Assembly (NCBI GenBank): GCA_005791325.1 | Contig: SXXA01000036.1 | Location: 1 to 14,254, forward strand | DNA length: 14,254 bases | Direction: 5' to 3' | Source: Actinomycetota bacterium | Lineage (GTDB): Bacteria > Margulisbacteria > Marinamargulisbacteria > SXXA01 | Part shown: positions 14,188 to 14,254 of the stretch, piece after piece | Position numbering within the stretch: position 1 is the stretch's first letter | How the letters are laid out: each line of letters starts with the position of its first letter | Translations under genes and position numbers: made by a program | The notes under the pieces: generated by a model | Seen by the model: only the letters and a program-made list of their open reading frames with translations | The model's database searches: none | What the model was told of the DNA's origin: nothing

Positions 14188-14254
14188 CCGGAAAGGAAGG
14201 GGCAGATGGAGCCGGAAAGGAAGGGGCAGATGGAGCCGGAAAGGAAGGGGCAGA
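14188..14254. repeat. 24-bp tandem repeat, at least 2.8 copies, cut by the window end
   Basis: The unit CCGGAAAGGAAGGGGCAGAT plus GGAG repeats exactly at 14188, 14212 and 14236 with no mismatch, and runs into the window edge. The period is a multiple of three and contains no stop codon in any of six frames. Forward frames would repeat G-K-E-G-A-D-G-A, M-E-P-E-R-K-G-Q or K-G-R-G-R-W-S-R. Each unit also carries an AAGGAAGGGG followed by ATG, so it could be read as a ribosome site plus start. Whether it is a non-coding minisatellite or the 5' part of a repeat protein cannot be decided here. Confidence 0.85.

Noticed and set aside
14188..14254. CRISPR array at the window end.
   Set aside because: The 24-bp units are directly adjacent and identical with no variable spacers, and no cas genes are present.

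Overview
This window looks like ordinary bacterial chromosome, densely packed with housekeeping and regulatory genes. GC is moderate, with many G and C runs. The organism cannot be named from the sequence. A Lrp/AsnC regulator next to a class I aminotransferase, a DegV domain, a Bacillus-type PssA domain and an AddB-type nuclease recall Bacillota or other Gram-positive-like lineages. Several unusual domain fusions argue for a deep-branching or poorly sampled group. I see no phage, IS, CRISPR, tRNA or rRNA genes.

Layout. (1) 4-6670, plus strand: five genes joined by short overlaps. They are a fused PgsA-PssA phospholipid synthase, trpE, trpG, trpS and an AddB-like Fe-S nuclease. The trp genes make anthranilate and charge tRNA-Trp, but no other trp biosynthesis gene is visible. 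(2) 6631-7170, minus strand: a small membrane protein whose C-terminal domain resembles a winged helix. It converges on and overlaps the nuclease gene, and a perfect 15-bp palindrome lies upstream of it. (3) 7171-7552: an intergenic region with dispersed GC-rich repeats and a strong sigma70-type promoter for a YifB/ComM AAA+ ATPase (7553-9040). (4) 9041-9450: an AT-rich gap with a promoter whose spacer holds an inverted repeat, and a structured leader. It precedes a second operon: a MerR-DegV fusion regulator, a Lrp/AsnC regulator, a PLP aminotransferase and a CvpA-family membrane protein. (5) 12756-13964: an MFS transporter that appears to be expressed from a leaderless mRNA. (6) 13965-14254: a gene-free tail with hairpins, a G-quadruplex motif and a 24-bp tandem repeat that runs off the window.

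The most interesting signals are the MerR-DegV fusion, which may be a fatty-acid-sensing transcription factor with a candidate operator in its own promoter, and the PgsA-PssA fusion, which puts both branches of the CDP-diacylglycerol node into one polypeptide. The TrpRS gene carries a Cys pattern close to that of Fe-S TrpRS. No obvious multi-gene defence or secretion system is present.
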